DNA of 64,000 nucleotides, taken from assembly GCF_965216415.1 (NCBI RefSeq), contig NZ_CBDCFU010000002.1, one strand, 5' to 3'. Positions 32,979-41,405 of this stretch are shown one piece after another (positions within the stretch are counted from its first letter, which is position 1; each line of letters begins with the position of its first letter). Both the position numbers and the translations under genes were made by a program. The notes beneath the pieces were generated by a model. That model ran no database searches, had not been told where the DNA came from, and saw only the letters and a program-made list of their open reading frames with translations. This DNA is from Marivita sp003149565 (GTDB lineage: Bacteria > Pseudomonadota > Alphaproteobacteria > Rhodobacterales > Rhodobacteraceae).

Positions 32979-34082
32979 ATGATCCGCAGAACCCTACTTG
33001 CCACAGCCGCCGCAGGCCTGACGCTGGCCTTTGGCGCACCTGCGATGGCGCAGGACACGACCAAAGCCTGTTTCGTCTATGTCGGCCCCATCGGCGATGG
33101 CGGATGGACCTATCAGCACCATCAGGGCGCGCTGGCCGTCAAGGAAGAGTATGGCGACAAGGTCGAGATCGCGTGGCAGGAAAGCGTGCCCGAAGGCGCC
33201 GATGCCGAGCGTGTGATCACCCAGATGGCGCTGTCGGGCTGCGACATCATCTTCACCACGTCCTTTGGCTATATGGACCCGACCAACAACGTCGCGGCCA
33301 AGTTCCCGGATGTGAAGTTCGAACACGCCACCGGCTACAAGCGCGAGCATCCGAACGTGTCCACCTACAACGCGCGCTTCTACGAAGGCCGTGCGGTTGT
33401 GGGTCACATCGCGGGCAAGATGACCCAGACCAACAAGATCGGCTACATCGCGTCCTTCCCGATTCCCGAAGTGATCATGGGCATCAACTCGTACTACCAC
33501 CACGCCAAGCTGGCGAACCCGGATGTAGAACTCGTCGTGACCTGGGCCTACACATGGTTCGACCCGGCGAAAGAGGCCGATGCAGCGCGCGCCATGCTCG
33601 ACCAGGGCGTTGACGTGATCACCGCACACACCGACTCCACCGCACCGCTGGCCGAGATCGCCAAGGAAGGCGGCAGCGCATGGGGCTTTGGTCAGGCGTC
33701 CGACATGGCCGCCTTCATGACCAATGATGATGGCACCCCCGGCCCGCGTGTGGCCTCGATCATCGACGAGTGGTCGCCCTACTACATCAAGCGCGTAGGT
33801 CAGCTGATGGACGGCACCTACGAGCAGATCGACAGCTGGGCGGGTATGCCCGAGGGCGAAGTGGTCATCGGTGAAATGAACGACGCGATCCCCGAGGACG
33901 TACAGGCCGAAGCACAGGCGATGATCGACGCGATCACCGCGGGCGAATATCACCCGTTCACCGGCCCGATCAACAAGCAGGACGGGTCGGCTTGGCTGGC
34001 TGAAGGCGAAACCGCCGATGACGGCACCCTGCTGGGCATGGACTTCTACGTAGAAGGCATCACCGGCGACATCCCGAACTAA
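32979..34082 (+). CDS. BMP-family purine-binding periplasmic protein
   Basis: A 367-residue solute-binding protein of the basic membrane protein (Bmp/PnrA) family. The Sec signal peptide MIRRTLLATAAAGLTLAFGA ends at about residue 24 (AMAQD). The mature protein has VYVGPIGDGGWTYQHHQG and the DVITAHTDSTAP loop. It captures a purine substrate for the transporter encoded upstream. The ATG at 32979 has a GGGAGAAA site in front; the longer open frame is rejected because the signal peptide would be internal. A strong terminator lies 100 bp downstream. Confidence 0.93.
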   Translation: MIRRTLLATAAAGLTLAFGAPAMAQDTTKACFVYVGPIGDGGWTYQHHQGALAVKEEYGDKVEIAWQESVPEGADAERVITQMALSGCDIIFTTSFGYMDPTNNVAAKFPDVKFEHATGYKREHPNVSTYNARFYEGRAVVGHIAGKMTQTNKIGYIASFPIPEVIMGINSYYHHAKLANPDVELVVTWAYTWFDPAKEADAARAMLDQGVDVITAHTDSTAPLAEIAKEGGSAWGFGQASDMAAFMTNDDGTPGPRVASIIDEWSPYYIKRVGQLMDGTYEQIDSWAGMPEGEVVIGEMNDAIPEDVQAEAQAMIDAITAGEYHPFTGPINKQDGSAWLAEGETADDGTLLGMDFYVEGITGDIPN

Positions 34083-34180
34083 GCCGAACTGTTGTCGCGA
34101 CAGGCCTCAGGCGTCACTTTCCAAAGCAGTGGCGCCTCTGGTCCGACCTACCGACACACCGGCTCACCAGCCAGAACAAC

Positions 34181-34213
34181 AAGAGCGCCCGACGTCCGTT
34201 TCGGGCGCTCTTT
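34181..34213 (+). terminator. Intrinsic terminator of the purine operon
   Basis: AAGAGCGCCCGA and TCGGGCGCTCTT form a perfect 12-bp stem with an 8-base loop, ending in a short T run. Confidence 0.85.
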
Positions 34214-34318
34214 CCATAACGAGCACAGCGATTAATTCGTCAGGACAGCCCGGTCCGCCGTTGCATATACTGCGCACCTGCTGAAAACTCACCCCAAGGC
34301 TCAAGGGTCGCAATCATC

Positions 34319-35419
34319 ATGTCAGACACAGCCGATATCATTGTCATTGGCGGCGGAATTGCCGGCATCAGTGCCGCTGCCGAACTGGCGCGCGACGTGC
34401 GTGTCGTTGTTGTCGAAGGCGAGGCACATCTTGGCTACCACGCGACCGGCCGTTCGGCAGCGATTTATGTGCGCAACTATGGCAACGCGACGCTGCGCGC
34501 GCTCAACGCGCTATCGCATGCCCCACTCGCCGGCGAGTTGCTGGGCCAGAACGTTCTGTACCCGCGCGGGGAATTGCTGATCGCCAAAAGGGACGAGGCA
34601 AGCGCTTTTGAAGCGCATCTCGCAGACACTGACGGCATTGAGCGGCTGACTCCGGCTGAAGTCACGGCATTGGTTCCGATCCTGCGCAAGGAACGCATCC
34701 TTGGTGGCGCGATCGAACGAGACGCTCAGGACATTGATGTCGACCGTTTGCTTCAGGGCTGCGTGAGACTGTTGCGCGACCGGGGTGGGACGATCCGTCA
34801 GGGCGCGCCAGTCACGAAGATCCAGCGCGATGCCAGCGGCTGGACGGTCGAAACAGCCACGTCCCGCCTATCTGCACCGATTGTGGTTAACGCCGCCGGA
34901 GCATGGGCCGATCACATCGCCGCAATGGCGGGCGTGCGCCCGATTGGCTTGCAGCCGATGCGCCGGTCAGCCGTGATCATGGCGCTGCCTGACGACATTG
35001 CGGGACACAAGACCTGGCCGCTTTTCGGCTCAATCCACGAGACATGGTATGCTAAACCGATGGCGCCTGGCCTGATGATCTCGCCAGCGGACGAAGACCC
35101 CGTCGACCCCCAGGATGCGTGGCCCGACGACATGGTTCTGGCCGAGGGACTCTATCGCTTTGAAGAGATGGTCGACATCCCCATAACCCGCCCCCTTCGC
35201 AGCTGGGCCGGGTTGCGCAGCTTTGTTCCCGATCGCAGCCCGGTTGTCGGTTTTGCACCAGATGCAGAGGGCTTTTTCTGGCTGGCCGCGCAGGGCGGTT
35301 ATGGCGTGCAAACGTCACCGGCACTGGCACATATCTGCCGGACCCTGTGCCTTGCTCAAAGCTCTGACATTGACCCGGCCCTGCTTGCGTCCTTGTCGCC
35401 TGCCCGCCTGATGACTTGA
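34319..35419 (+). CDS. FAD-dependent oxidoreductase, D-amino acid/glycine oxidase type
   Basis: A 366-residue DAO-family flavoprotein with the N-terminal Rossmann dinucleotide-binding motif IIVIGGGIAGISAAAEL, the internal VVNAAGAWAD segment and the C-terminal FFWLAAQGGYGVQTSPA FAD-contact region. The substrate is not evident; sarcosine, glycine or hydroxy-acid oxidation are options. It follows the purine operon terminator and probably shares a transcript with pepT 51 bp downstream. Confidence 0.85.
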   Translation: MSDTADIIVIGGGIAGISAAAELARDVRVVVVEGEAHLGYHATGRSAAIYVRNYGNATLRALNALSHAPLAGELLGQNVLYPRGELLIAKRDEASAFEAHLADTDGIERLTPAEVTALVPILRKERILGGAIERDAQDIDVDRLLQGCVRLLRDRGGTIRQGAPVTKIQRDASGWTVETATSRLSAPIVVNAAGAWADHIAAMAGVRPIGLQPMRRSAVIMALPDDIAGHKTWPLFGSIHETWYAKPMAPGLMISPADEDPVDPQDAWPDDMVLAEGLYRFEEMVDIPITRPLRSWAGLRSFVPDRSPVVGFAPDAEGFFWLAAQGGYGVQTSPALAHICRTLCLAQSSDIDPALLASLSPARLMT

Positions 35420-35470
35420 CTCTGCCCGCCCCTTCCTGCCCCCTCGCTCCGACCACCCAAGGAGCGCCCC

Positions 35471-36709
35471 ATGTCCCAATTCCACGAAGAGCTGAAAACC
35501 CGTCTGGTCCGCTATTGCGCCATCGACAGCCAGTCGGACATGGACAGCCCCGGCGCGCCTTCAACCGCGTGCCAGCACAATATGCTCGACCTCATGGTTA
35601 CCGAACTGACCGAGATGGGCGCGCAGGATGTGACCAAGACGGACTACGGCACGGTGATCGCCACGATCCCCGGCACCGCGCCCGGCCCGACCATCGGCTT
35701 TCTGGCTCATGTCGACACGGCACCACAGTTCAACGCAACCGGTGTGAAACCGCGTGTGATCGAAGGCTACAACGGCGGAGTGATCACCTATCCCGACGAT
35801 CCCGATCTCGTGCTTGATCCGGCGGCGTTTCCCTATCTCGCCAGCAAGGTCGGGGATGACATCGTGACCGCCTCCGGCCTTACCTTGTTGGGGGCCGATG
35901 ACAAGGCGGGGGTCGCCATCGTCATGACCGCCGCGCGGCACCTTTTGCAGAACCCGGACATCCAACGCCCCACGATCCGGGTCGCCTTTACCCCGGACGA
36001 AGAAATCGGGCGCGGGGTCGATGCCAAGCTGCCCGCCGATCTGGGGGTTGATTTCGCCTATACGTTTGACGGTGCGGATCTGGGTGAGATCACTTATGAG
36101 ACCTTCTCGGCCGATTTTGCGGTTGTCACCGTCACCGGCGTGTCGATCCATCCGGGCTGGGCCAAGGGCAAGCTGGTCAACGCCATCCATCTGGCGTCAA
36201 AGATCATCGACACCCTGCCACAAGTCACCATGACCCCCGAGACCACCGACGGCACCCAAGGCTTCATACACGCGGTCGATATGAAAGGCAGCGCCGACCG
36301 GATGGAGCTGCGTTTTATCCTGCGCGATTTCGAACGCGAGGGGCTGGAGGCGAAAGGCGCGCTGCTACGGCAGGTCTGCGACACCATCGCCGTTACAGAA
36401 CCGCGCGCGCAAATCACCTGCGAAATTACCCCCCAGTACCGCAACATGCGCTATTGGCTGGAAAACGATATGACCCCGGTTGATCTGGCCCGCGACGCCC
36501 TGCGCGATCTTGGGATCGAGGAAAAATCCGTTCCGATTCGGGGCGGAACCGATGGGTCACGTCTGACCGAAATGGGTGTGCCCTGCCCCAACCTCTTCAC
36601 AGGGATGCAAAACGTGCACGGCCCGCAGGAATGGATCTCGGTTCAGGACATGACACGCGCCACCGATCTGTGCCTGCGGATTGCGGAACGGGCGGTGAAG
36701 GCGGGTTGA
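35471..36709 (+). CDS. pepT: Peptidase T (tripeptide aminopeptidase)
   Basis: A 412-residue zinc metallopeptidase of the M20B family that removes N-terminal residues from tripeptides. Metal and catalytic motifs are visible: IGFLAHVDTAP, LLGADDKAGVA, FTPDEEIGRG, YTFDG and the C-terminal NLFTGMQNVHGPQEW. The start MSQFHEELKTRLVRYCAIDSQSD is typical. It ends 13 bp before the converging cytochrome c gene. Confidence 0.94.
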   Translation: MSQFHEELKTRLVRYCAIDSQSDMDSPGAPSTACQHNMLDLMVTELTEMGAQDVTKTDYGTVIATIPGTAPGPTIGFLAHVDTAPQFNATGVKPRVIEGYNGGVITYPDDPDLVLDPAAFPYLASKVGDDIVTASGLTLLGADDKAGVAIVMTAARHLLQNPDIQRPTIRVAFTPDEEIGRGVDAKLPADLGVDFAYTFDGADLGEITYETFSADFAVVTVTGVSIHPGWAKGKLVNAIHLASKIIDTLPQVTMTPETTDGTQGFIHAVDMKGSADRMELRFILRDFEREGLEAKGALLRQVCDTIAVTEPRAQITCEITPQYRNMRYWLENDMTPVDLARDALRDLGIEEKSVPIRGGTDGSRLTEMGVPCPNLFTGMQNVHGPQEWISVQDMTRATDLCLRIAERAVKAG

Positions 36710-36722
36710 GACACGGCGCGGA

Positions 36723-37130
36723 TCACTCCGCAGCTTGGACCGATTGAAGATACCCCACCAGATCGGCAATCGGTTCTGACACCAATACCGGCTGCCCGCT
36801 GGGCAGCTTCATCGGTGTGTTGGCGACCCCTTCGAAATAGGGGCCATAGACCGGCATCGGCGATCCGTGACTGACCAACGGGTCGGTGCCGTCGATCCGT
36901 TTCAGCACGCGCTGCAGTGGAAAATCGCCACCGTTGCGCACCGCAAGCGCGGTGAGGTCCACAGGCTGCAACACCAGCGCCCCGGCCAGAGGCCCTTGAC
37001 CCTTGGCGTCGGCCCCGTGGCACGTGGCGCAATGGGTCTGGAACAGGGCGCGCCCCTGACCGACATCCTGCGCCATCACAGGCGCGGCGGTCAGTCCAAA
37101 GAGGCAAAGGCAGGCAAGAACACGTCGCAT
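36723..37130 (-). CDS. Periplasmic mono-heme cytochrome c
   Basis: A 135-residue class I cytochrome c. The signal peptide MRRVLACLCLFGLTAAPVMA is followed by the heme-binding CATCH and an axial-ligand Met candidate (SPMPVYGPYF or TPMKL). It carries electrons in the periplasm. A perfect FNR-type box lies 60 bp upstream of its start, so it is probably switched on at low oxygen. Confidence 0.9.
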   Translation of the reverse strand: MRRVLACLCLFGLTAAPVMAQDVGQGRALFQTHCATCHGADAKGQGPLAGALVLQPVDLTALAVRNGGDFPLQRVLKRIDGTDPLVSHGSPMPVYGPYFEGVANTPMKLPSGQPVLVSEPIADLVGYLQSVQAAE

Positions 37131-37190
37131 GGGTCAGTCTCCGTCTGTCTGAGGATGGCCCCAGTCTGACCTGCTTGGTCCAAGCCTGCG

Positions 37191-37204
37191 TTGATCCGGA
37201 TCAA
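37191..37204. promoter_or_regulatory. FNR/FnrL binding site
   Basis: TTGATCCGGATCAA matches the TTGAT-N4-ATCAA consensus at every defined base and is a full palindrome. It sits between the divergent cytochrome c gene (start 37130) and the VWA protein (start 37265), at a suitable distance for either promoter. Confidence 0.85.
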
Positions 37205-37264
37205 GCCTTTTGCATATTACGCAGATCGAGCTACCTCAATCGGGCCGAGCCGGAGGTTTTCGAT

Positions 37265-37990
37265 ATGCGCGCATTGATCCTGACTGTCTGTCTTCTGCTG
37301 ACCACACCCGTTCTGGCGCAGGACACCGACCTTGAACTGGTGCTGCTGGCGGATGCCTCAGGGTCTATCGATCAGCGCGAGATCGACTTTCAGCGTCAGG
37401 GCTACGCACAGGCGATCACCGATCCCGAGGTTCTGGCCGCAATTGCCAACACCGCCTATGGCTCGATTGCCGTGACTTACGTGGAATGGGCCGCCAACAC
37501 GGCGGTGGTCGCCGACTGGATGCAGATCGACGGTCCGGAGAGCGCAACGCTGTTTGCCGCCGAACTGCTGAACAAGCCACGTCAGGCCTACGGGCGCAAC
37601 GCCATCGGGGCGGCGCTGCTCGACGGTTTGCGGCTGATGGAGACAAACCAATATGACGGCTGGCGGCGGGTGATCGACTTTTCAGGCGACAGCGTGCGGA
37701 ATTATTCCGGCCCCTCGATTGCCGAGGCGCGCGCGACTGTGGTGGCGGCGGGCGTGACGATCAACGCCCTGCCGATTCTGCGCCCAGACGATCCGGGCCG
37801 CGCGCAGGGTGGGCTTGAAGCGCAATACGAGGCGCAGATCATCGGCGGGCTGGGTGCGTTTGTCGTCACCGCCGAGAACCGCGCGTCTTTTGCCGAAGCG
37901 GTGAAGCGCAAGCTGATTTTGGAAATATCGGGCGAGATGCCGTCGCGCGATTTGGCAGAGGCGGCGGAAAGGCTCTTCGAAGAGCCTTGA
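37265..37990 (+). CDS. DUF1194 protein with von Willebrand factor A domain
   Basis: A 241-residue secreted protein with a signal peptide (MRALILTVCLLLTTPVLA) and a VWA fold carrying the metal-ion MIDAS motif DASGS (residues 30-34). The GRNAIGAALLDGL and RVIDFSGDSVRN segments are characteristic of DUF1194. The role is unknown. Its last six codons (RLFEEP) are encoded by the first palindrome of the array at 37969. Divergent from the FNR-linked cytochrome c. Confidence 0.9.
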   Translation: MRALILTVCLLLTTPVLAQDTDLELVLLADASGSIDQREIDFQRQGYAQAITDPEVLAAIANTAYGSIAVTYVEWAANTAVVADWMQIDGPESATLFAAELLNKPRQAYGRNAIGAALLDGLRLMETNQYDGWRRVIDFSGDSVRNYSGPSIAEARATVVAAGVTINALPILRPDDPGRAQGGLEAQYEAQIIGGLGAFVVTAENRASFAEAVKRKLILEISGEMPSRDLAEAAERLFEEP

Positions 37991-38034
37991 GCCGCGATTT
38001 CGAAATCGCGGACCAAGCGTCTTCGAAGACGCTT
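37969..38034. repeat. Array of three perfect 20-bp palindromes, 3-bp spacers
   Basis: AAGGCTCTTCGAAGAGCCTT (37969-37988), CCGCGATTTCGAAATCGCGG (37992-38011) and AAGCGTCTTCGAAGACGCTT (38015-38034) are each perfect palindromes centred on TTCGAA with spacers GAG and ACC. They fill the gap between two converging genes: the first encodes the C-terminus of the DUF1194 protein and the last touches the stop codon of the DUF6505 gene. No T runs. The middle unit recurs exactly at 41360-41379. Confidence 0.95.
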
Positions 38035-38513
38035 TATTCGTCCAGCGATCCATGCACCGCAAGCAGCGTCAGCTCTGCCTCCTGCGGTTCTATCACGCGG
38101 AAACTTTCCTTCACCCCGGCCTCGGTCAACTCGCGGCTCACCGTCAACAGGGTGTTCGGCGCGTGCTCGTCACACAGTTCCGACATGTGGACGATCTCGG
38201 CCTCGGCCACCGGGCGCGCGGCCTCGACCGATGGCGCACCGTACATATCGACGAAATGCTGGGCGAGGCCCTGAACCAGTGCTTCATGCTCCACTGGTTC
38301 AATCTGCGTCACCGCGACGAAGCTCACCCGGCCAAAAGTCTCGATCCCCAGCCAGCCATTGGTGAACGCCTGTTTCGCGCGGCCTTCCAGATCGGCCTCG
38401 GACCAGTTGGAAAACTCGAACCCGCCCGAGATGCACCATTCGCCGGTGCGCGCCGGAGAATGAAACACGCGCTGATCGCTTTCGTCGAAGTGAATGGCAC
38501 GGGCCAGTTTCAT
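38034..38513 (-). CDS. DUF6505 family protein
   Basis: A 159-residue cytosolic protein starting MKLARAIHFDESDQRVFHSPARTGEWCISGGFEF, which I recognise as the DUF6505 family of marine alphaproteobacteria; function unknown. It follows the biotin/lipoate-ligase-like gene with a four-base overlap and is the last gene of the apbC transcription unit, ending in the palindrome array. Confidence 0.8.
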   Translation of the reverse strand: MKLARAIHFDESDQRVFHSPARTGEWCISGGFEFSNWSEADLEGRAKQAFTNGWLGIETFGRVSFVAVTQIEPVEHEALVQGLAQHFVDMYGAPSVEAARPVAEAEIVHMSELCDEHAPNTLLTVSRELTEAGVKESFRVIEPQEAELTLLAVHGSLDE

Positions 38514-39217
38514 GTGCGGGTCTCCAGAAGGTCGGTCACAGGCAAGAGCATGGTCTGCCCGTCGCTGCGAAGCAAGAGGCCAAGCTTTTCATCAAGGCCA
38601 AGAACATGCCCGGACTTGCCCAGATAACTGCCATCCTGCCCCAACCCATAGGCCAGACCGGACCATTCGGTGTGCAGAGGCTTGATGCCTTCGTCCTCCC
38701 ACCGGCTGATCCAGTTGAGCAAATGCCGCGACCAGCTTTCCAACAGGCCGACCGGCGTCAGGTCGACACAGCCTTCGCTCATCAGGTCGGTCTCGTCCGG
38801 AGTGTCGCCACCCGTCATGTCAGGACGGGCAAAGACCAGCTCGAATCCGGTGACCAGCCAGCCGGGCTCGACGCTGGCCTCGGCTGTATCGGTCGCGCCG
38901 CGCACCCCACCGCAAAGCGCGCCGTTCACCCGGATCGGCCCGTCCCAGCAAAGATGCACCGCCATTTCGGACGGTCCCAATGCTCCCAGCGCATTCTGCA
39001 GCGCCACGCCGGTCAACGGCAACATCGCAGCCGCATCGGCAAGCGGGACTTCGGGGGCCAGCACAATGGCTGCGCGCAGCCGCTCTGGGTTTGCGTCGTA
39101 CAGGATGGTACCCGCGTCACAGCCCTGTGCCGCCTCGGTACACGCGGCATCGAACGGGTCGGCGCCCGCCGCATTGACGCCCTGCATCAGCGGCGGGAAG
39201 GTTGGTCCGCTTGTCAT
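38510..39217 (-). CDS. Biotin/lipoate A/B protein ligase-like protein with DUF4444 domain
   Basis: A 235-residue protein with a ligase-like N-terminal domain (CWDGPIRVNGALCGGVRG strand region) and a C-terminal DUF4444-like region (WSGLAYGLGQDGSYLGKSGHVLGLDEKLGLLL). The usual lipoate-ligase lysine motif is not obvious, so it may not be an active ligase. It overlaps apbC and the DUF6505 gene by four bases each. Confidence 0.78.
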   Translation of the reverse strand: MTSGPTFPPLMQGVNAAGADPFDAACTEAAQGCDAGTILYDANPERLRAAIVLAPEVPLADAAAMLPLTGVALQNALGALGPSEMAVHLCWDGPIRVNGALCGGVRGATDTAEASVEPGWLVTGFELVFARPDMTGGDTPDETDLMSEGCVDLTPVGLLESWSRHLLNWISRWEDEGIKPLHTEWSGLAYGLGQDGSYLGKSGHVLGLDEKLGLLLRSDGQTMLLPVTDLLETRT

Positions 39218-40278
39218 GCCTTTCCGGCAGAGATCAGGGTGCGGGCCAGATCGCGGAACGCACCCGCCTGCGCGCTGTCGGGCTTGGACACGACAATGGG
39301 CGCACCGCCGTCGGCGGCCTTGCGGATATCAAGATGCAAGGGAATTTCCGCCAGCAGAGGCACACCCAGCTTGGCCGCTTCCGCCGCCACACCGCCATGG
39401 CCGAAGATGTGCTCTTCGTGACCGCAGTTTGAGCAGATATGCGTCGACATGTTTTCGATCAGCCCGACAATCGGCACGTTCATCTGGTTGAACATGTCGA
39501 TCCCCTTGCGCGCATCCAGAAGCGCCACGTCCTGCGGGGTCGAGACCACAACGGCCCCGTCCACATGCGCCTTCTGCGACAGGGTCATCTGCACGTCCCC
39601 AGTGCCCGGCGGCAGGTCCACCAGCAGCACATCCAAAGCACCCCACTGCACCTGCATCATCATCTGCTGCAGCGCCCCCATGAGCATCGGCCCACGCCAG
39701 ACAACGGCCTGACCTTCGTTCACCATCAGACCGATGGACATCATGGTCACACCGAAATTGCGCATCGGCAGGATGGTCTTGCCATCCGGGCTGGCAGGAC
39801 GGCCCGAGACACCCAGCATCCGCGGCTGGCTGGGCCCATAGACGTCCGCATCCAAGAGACCGACCTTGCGGCCCTCGGCCGCGAGCGCACAGGCGAGGTT
39901 CGCCGACACGGTGGACTTGCCGACCCCGCCCTTGCCCGAGGCAACCGCGATGATCCGGTCCACACCGGGGATTTTTTCCGGCCCTGCCGGTTTCGGCTTG
40001 GCACCGCCCTTCAGGTCGGGCGGCGGTTTTGGCGCCGAATGCGCTGTCATCACGGCCGAAACACTGGACGCGCCCAGCGCCTTGACCGCGTCTTCCGCGG
40101 CCTGGCGCACCGGCCCGTAGGCGTCGGCCTTGTCGGGTGCCACCTCGACCACAAAGCGCACCGCGTCGCCATCCACGTTCAGAGCCCGGACAACACCCGC
40201 GGCCACGATATCCTGTCCCGAAACCGGATCGGTCACGGCTTTCAATGCGGCGAGAACCGCGTCGCGTGTCAGTGCCAC
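39214..40278 (-). CDS. apbC: Mrp/ApbC-type iron-sulfur cluster carrier ATPase
   Basis: The 354-residue P-loop ATPase delivers Fe-S clusters to apoproteins. An N-terminal MIP18/DUF59 domain (about 1-85) is followed by the deviant Walker A VASGKGGVGKST, the switch region LLVDLPPGTGDVQ and the cluster-binding CSNC motif (STHICSNCGHEEHIFG). The GTG at 40278 gives the family start ALTRDAVLAALKAVTDPVSG. Useful context: the neighbouring formate and xanthine dehydrogenases need many Fe-S clusters. Confidence 0.93.
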   Translation of the reverse strand: MALTRDAVLAALKAVTDPVSGQDIVAAGVVRALNVDGDAVRFVVEVAPDKADAYGPVRQAAEDAVKALGASSVSAVMTAHSAPKPPPDLKGGAKPKPAGPEKIPGVDRIIAVASGKGGVGKSTVSANLACALAAEGRKVGLLDADVYGPSQPRMLGVSGRPASPDGKTILPMRNFGVTMMSIGLMVNEGQAVVWRGPMLMGALQQMMMQVQWGALDVLLVDLPPGTGDVQMTLSQKAHVDGAVVVSTPQDVALLDARKGIDMFNQMNVPIVGLIENMSTHICSNCGHEEHIFGHGGVAAEAAKLGVPLLAEIPLHLDIRKAADGGAPIVVSKPDSAQAGAFRDLARTLISAGKA

Positions 40279-40279
40279 G

Positions 40280-40471
40280 TCAGTCCTGTCCCTTGATCGT
40301 TCCTGTGACGACATGTTCCAGATCGAGCCCGTCGATCGTCAGAACGACCTTGGCGTCAAAGGTCTTGCCGCTGGTTTCGGCGTCGCGCATCGCCTCTTCA
40401 ATGGCCTGCTGGGATGTGACCCCAACCTGCTTGAGAAACTTGCGCATCGACATGTTGAAATCATCGCTCAT
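40280..40471 (-). CDS. DUF6494 family small protein
   Basis: A 63-residue protein (MSDDFNMSMRKFLKQVGVTSQQAIEEAMR) of the DUF6494 family, common next to apbC/mrp. An N-terminal helical segment precedes a short beta region (KTFDAKVVLTIDGLDLEH). Function unknown. One base separates it from the apbC start, so they are co-translated. Confidence 0.85.
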   Translation of the reverse strand: MSDDFNMSMRKFLKQVGVTSQQAIEEAMRDAETSGKTFDAKVVLTIDGLDLEHVVTGTIKGQD

Positions 40472-40569
40472 CGGTCTTCTCCCCTGTGGCTCCGCCCACT
40501 TCTGGCGGGCTAGAGCGTTGACGGGTGTAAGCCAGCACCTTTAGGCTTTCAAGCAAGGAGGAGCCCGCG

Positions 40570-41331
40570 ATGACCACATTCCGCAGACACCCCGCGTGCG
40601 TCCTGCCACTTGTCGCGGGCCTTTTTTTGACAGGCCCAGCACTTGCACAGGACAAGACCTTTACTCTCGCCGCACCACAGGCGTTGATCGACAGCGGGGT
40701 GATGCAATACATCCTGCCGCGCTTTTCGCTCAAGACCCAGACGCGGATCACCTTGGTAGAACCGGACGCGCCAGCCGATGCCAGCTTTGGCGACGAGGGC
40801 ATCGTGGCCTTCGAGGGCCTCGACACCGTGTGGCGCTTCGATGCGGGCGACGATCCCGACGCCCAGCGCTTTGCCGACTGGCTGCGCTCGGATGTCGGGC
40901 GCAACACGGTGGACAGCTATCAGGTCGACGGCACAGCGCTCTTTACTTCCGAGGTCGAGGTCAAACAGGTGGTGGTCGAGATCACCTACGATGGCGATGC
41001 CCTGCGCGGCGAAGAGGCCTCGCTGGTCTTTTGCGGACGCTGCCACGTGGTAAGCGACAAGAACCGCATGAACTCCATTGGTTCCACCCCGTCCTTTGCA
41101 GTGCTGCGGACGCTGCGCGACTGGGAGGACCGGTTTCAGGCGTTCTACGTCCTGAACCCCCACCCGGCTTTCACCCAAGTGGCCGACGTGACAGAACCCT
41201 TCGACCCAACACGCCCCTCCCCCATCCACACGATGGAGATCACGCTGGACGATCTGGAAAACATCATGGCCTTCGTGCAGGGGATTGCGCCCGCCGATCT
41301 AGGCAGCCCGATCCGCTCCTTGCAGGATTGA
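40570..41331 (+). CDS. Periplasmic c-type heme protein beside the fdh cluster
   Basis: A 253-residue secreted protein with a signal peptide ending near ALAQD (residues 1-27). Residues 28-130 form a non-heme domain resembling a solute-binding fold (FTLAAPQALIDSGVMQYILPRFSLKT). A single heme-binding CGRCH at 155-159 precedes a helical C-terminal domain with candidate axial Met residues. The fusion of the two parts is uncommon. It converges on the polyferredoxin gene, with a palindrome array in the gap. Confidence 0.8.
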   Translation: MTTFRRHPACVLPLVAGLFLTGPALAQDKTFTLAAPQALIDSGVMQYILPRFSLKTQTRITLVEPDAPADASFGDEGIVAFEGLDTVWRFDAGDDPDAQRFADWLRSDVGRNTVDSYQVDGTALFTSEVEVKQVVVEITYDGDALRGEEASLVFCGRCHVVSDKNRMNSIGSTPSFAVLRTLRDWEDRFQAFYVLNPHPAFTQVADVTEPFDPTRPSPIHTMEITLDDLENIMAFVQGIAPADLGSPIRSLQD

Positions 41332-41339
41332 GGCAGACC

Positions 41340-41401
41340 GCCCTTCGAAGGGCAGCCCACCGCGATTTCGAAATCGCGGAAGCCGTTTCGAAACGGCTTC
41401 C
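41340..41401. repeat. Array of three palindromes between convergent genes
   Basis: GCCCTTCGAAGGGC (41340-41353), CCGCGATTTCGAAATCGCGG (41360-41379) and a 24-bp palindrome with half-arm GGAAGCCGTTTC (41378-41401), all centred on TTCGAA. The middle unit is identical to 37992-38011. The array fills the gap between the heme protein and the polyferredoxin stop codons. Confidence 0.93.
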
Positions 41402-41405
41402 GCGC

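Noticed and set aside
37969..38034. Palindrome arrays as CRISPR
   Set aside because: Units are self-palindromic with 2-4 bp spacers and there are no cas genes; CRISPR needs long unique spacers.
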